The notes under the pieces were generated by a model that saw only the letters and a list, made by a program, of their open reading frames with translations, ran no database searches and was not told the DNA's origin. Shown here one piece after another: positions 61,042-64,000 of a stretch of 64,000 nucleotides of DNA. Source of the DNA: Anaspis maculata. Lineage: Eukaryota > Arthropoda > Insecta > Coleoptera > Scraptiidae. Position numbers and translations under genes: made by a program. Where the stretch lies: the NCBI GenBank assembly GCA_949128115.1, contig OX421966.1, positions 7,192,001-7,256,000 on the forward strand, in the 5' to 3' direction. How positions within the stretch are numbered: the stretch's first letter is position 1; every line of letters begins with the position of its first letter.

Positions 61042-64000
61042 TTGAAGCCAGAAGTCACGTGGATTGAAGCCTGAAGTCACGTGGGTTGAAACCAAAAGTC
61101 ACGTGGGTTGAAACCTGAACTTTTTGGATAACAATTGTGTCTTTTCTTCTATATTTGTGTTCGTTCGTCAGATGTTGCGTTTGGAAAGAGTAGCTGCCAA
61201 CTTCAAAAGTGGTTACCGATCGTTTTCAAAGTCACGTGGGTTGAAGCCTGAAGTCACGTGGGTTGAAGCCTGAAGTCACGTGGGTTGAAGCCAAAAGTCA
61301 CGTGGGTTAAAACCTGAACTTTTTGGATACCAATTGTGTCTTTTCTTCTATATTTGTGATCGTTCGTCAGATGTTGCGTTTGGAACAAGTAGCTGCGAAC
61401 ATCAAAAGTGGTGACCGATCGTTTTGAAAGTCACGTGGGTTGGAGCATGGAGTCACGTGGGTTCAAATCTGAACTTTTTGGATAACAATTGTGTCTTTTC
61501 TTCTATATTTGTGTTCGTTCGTCAGATGTTGCGTTTGGAAAGAGTAGCTGCCAACTTCAAAAGTGGTTACCGATCGTTTTCAAAGTCACGTGGGTTGAAG
61601 CCAGAAGTCACGTGGATTGAAGCCTGAAGTCACGTGGGTTGAAACCAAAAGTCACGTGGGTTGAAACCTGAACTTTTTGGATAACAATTGTGTCTTTTCT
61701 TCTATATTTGTGTTCGTTCGTCAGATGTTGCGTTTGGAAAGAGTAGCTGCCAACTTCAAAAGTGGTTACCGATCGTTTTCAAAGTCACGTGGGTTGAAGC
61801 CTGAAGTCACGTGGGTTGAAGCCTGAAGTCACGTGGGTTGAAGCCAAAAGTCACGTGGGTTAAAACCTGAACTTTTTGGATACCAATTGTGTCTTTTCTT
61901 CTATATTTGTGATCGTTCGTCAGATGTTGCGTTTGGAACAAGTAGCTGCGAACATCAAAAGTGGTGACCGATCGTTTTGAAAGTCACGTGGGTTGGAGCA
62001 TGGAGTCACGTGGGTTCAAATCTGAACTTTTTGGATAACAATTGTGTCTTTTCTTCTATATTTGTGTTCGTTCGTCAGATGTTGCGTTTGGAAAGAGTAG
62101 CTGCCAACTTCAAAAGTGGTGACCGATCGTTCTCAAAGTCACGTGGGTTGAAGCCTGAAGTCACGTGGGTTGGAGCCTGAAGTCACGTGGGTTAAAACCT
62201 GAACTTTTTGGATAACTATTGTGTTTTTTCTTCTATATTTGTGATCGTTCGTCAGATGTTGCGTTTGGAACAAGTAGCTGCCAACATCAAAAGTGGTGAC
62301 CGATCGTTTTAAAAGTCACGTGGGCGAAAGCCTGAAGTCACGTGGGTTGGAGCCTGGAGTCACGTGGGTTCAAACCTGAACTTTTTGGATAACAATTGTG
62401 TCTTTTCTTCTATATTTGTGTTCGTTCGTCAGATGTTGCGTTTGGAAAGAGTAGCTGCCAACTTCAAAAGTGGTTACCGATCGTTTTCAAAGTCACGTGG
62501 GTTGAAGCCAGAAGTCACGTGGATTGAAGCCTGAAGTCACGTGGGTTGAAACCAAAAGTCACGTGGGTTGAAACCTGAACTTTTTGGATAACAATTGTGT
62601 CTTTTCTTCTATATTTGTGTTCGTTCGTCAGATGTTGCGTTTGGAAAGAGTAGCTGCCAACTTCAAAAGTGGTTACCGATCGTTTTCAAAGTCACGTGGG
62701 TTGAAGCCTGAAGTCACGTGGGTTGAAGCCTGAAGTCACGTGGGTTGAAGCCAAAAGTCACGTGGGTTAAAACCTGAACTTTTTGGATACCAATTGTGTC
62801 TTTTCTTCTATATTTGTGATCGTTCGTCAGATGTTGCGTTTGGAACAAGTAGCTGCGAACATCAAAAGTGGTGACCGATCGTTTTGAAAGTCACGTGGGT
62901 TGGAGCATGGAGTCACGTGGGTTCAAATCTGAACTTTTTGGATAACAATTGTGTCTTTTCTTCTATATTTGTGTTCGTTCGTCAGATGTTGCGTTTGGAA
63001 AGAGTAGCTGTTAACTTCAAAAGTGGTTACCGATCGTTTTCAAAGTCACGTGGGTTGAAGCCAGAAGTCACGTGGGTTGAAGCCTGAAGTCACGTGTGTT
63101 GAAGCCAAAAGTCACGTGGGTTAAAACCTGAACTTTTTGGATACCAATTGTGTCTTTTCTTCTATATTTGTGATCGTTCGTCAGATGTTGCGTTTGGAAC
63201 AAGTAGCTGCGAACATCAAAAGTGGTGACCGATCGTTTTGAAAGTCACGTGGGTTGGAGCATGGAGTCACGTGGGTTCAAATCTGAACTTTTTGGATAAC
63301 AATTGTGTCTTTTCTTCTATATTTGTGTTCGTTCGTCAGATGTTGCGTTTGGAAAGAGTAGCTGCCAACTTCAAAAGTGGTTACCGATCGTTTTCAAAGT
63401 CACGTGGGTTGAAGCCAATAGTCACGTGGGTTGAAACCTGAACTTTTTGGATAACAATGGTGTTTTTCCTTCTATATTTGTGATCGTTCGTCAGATGTTG
63501 CGTTTGCAACAAGTAGCTGCGAACTTCAAAAGTGGTGACCGATCGTTTTGAAAGTCACGTGGGTTGGAGCATGGAGTCACGTGGGTTCAAATCTGAACTT
63601 TTTGGATAACAATTGTGTCTTTTCTTCTATATTTGTGTTCGTTCGTCAGATGTTGCGTTTGGAAAGAGTAGCTGCCAACTTCAAAAGTGGTTACCGATCG
63701 TTTTCAAAGTCACGTGGGTTGAAGCCTGAAGTCACGTGGGTTGAAGCCAAGAGTCACGTGGGTTGAAACCTGAACTTTTTGGATAACAATTGTGTCTTTT
63801 CTTCTATATTTGTGTTCGTTCGTCAGATGTTGCGTTTGGATAGAGTAGCTGCCAACTTCAAAAGTGGTGACCGGTCGTTTTCAAAGTCAAGTGGGTTGAA
63901 GCCTGAAGTCACGTGGGTTGAAGCCTGAAGTCACGTGGGTTAAAACCTGAACTTTTTGGATAACAATTGTGTCTTTTCTTCTATATTTGTGTTCGTTCGT
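61042..64000 (+). repeat. Satellite tail with local duplications
   Basis: Pure satellite. Landmark 61424 recurs at 61977 (offset 553, three 177-bp monomers plus a 22-mer). Landmarks 62884 and 63238 match 47834 and 48188 (offset 15050). The last 300 bp carry ACCGGTCG with AAGTCAAGTGGG, as near 42060, 48865, 51010 and 56140, so the higher-order pattern seems to start again at the window edge. Confidence 0.8.

Larger units (their letters stand above)
41742..64000 (+). repeat. Right satellite block
   Basis: Same satellite family and orientation as the left block, continuing off the right edge. It is richer in monomers marked by GTGATCGTTCGTC, GCGAACATC, GGGCGAAAGCC, AACTATTGTG and a four-T AACTTTTGG. 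CACGAG variants of the 22-mer appear here (near 42670, 49660, 51805, 54230). No gene, inverted monomer or second mobile element is visible. Confidence 0.97.

Overview
This 64 kb window is almost entirely satellite DNA from a eukaryote, very probably a metazoan. It is interrupted once by a nearly complete Ty3/gypsy-type LTR retrotransposon. I see no ordinary cellular gene, tRNA, rRNA or CRISPR array. The metazoan call rests on the primer-binding site, which is complementary to the 3' end of the conserved animal tRNA-Lys(CUU), and on the Gag/Pol architecture. An arthropod is a reasonable guess, but the species cannot be fixed from the sequence.

Satellite layout (1-33297 and 41742-64000). All monomers run head to tail in one orientation. 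Each monomer has a unique core of about 111 bp followed by 2-5 copies of a 22-bp subrepeat beginning GTCACGTGGGTTGAAGCC. Monomer length therefore moves in 22-bp steps (155, 177, 199 bp; 177 is commonest), giving roughly 310 monomers (estimated from length, not counted). Each subrepeat carries a CACGTG palindrome, so the window holds on the order of 900 phased E-box-type sites. Longer layers are visible: trimers (531 bp), a 2146-bp tandem unit (47.7-52.0 kb), a 2.26-2.28 kb unit (26.6-30.2 kb), and duplications of many kb. Positions 1-11200 recur at about 13114-24310, and 41742-47650 recurs in edited form at about 55820-61041. Offsets between copies mostly change by whole monomers or whole 22-mers, as unequal exchange in register would produce. 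A few junctions break the register (11216-11245, 11660-11690, 52.4 kb, 53.9 kb). The organisation resembles a centromeric or pericentromeric array, which is an inference.

Retrotransposon (33298-41741, 8444 bp). Two LTRs of 1585 and 1583 bp differ at three substitutions and one T-run length. They begin TGTCAC and end GTGACA, and are flanked by a 4-bp TCAC target duplication. Inside, in order, are a tRNA-Lys primer-binding site, an AT-rich leader with a perfect hairpin, gag, a -1 frameshift signal (GGGAAAC plus a 13-bp stem), pol (protease, reverse transcriptase, RNase H, integrase), a polypurine tract and the 3' LTR. There is no envelope gene. Pol is broken by one apparent extra G in the run at 37814-37817, between the two catalytic parts of reverse transcriptase, so this copy is young but probably not autonomous as read. 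Unoccupied paralogues of its insertion site lie elsewhere in the same array (for example 48549-48552).
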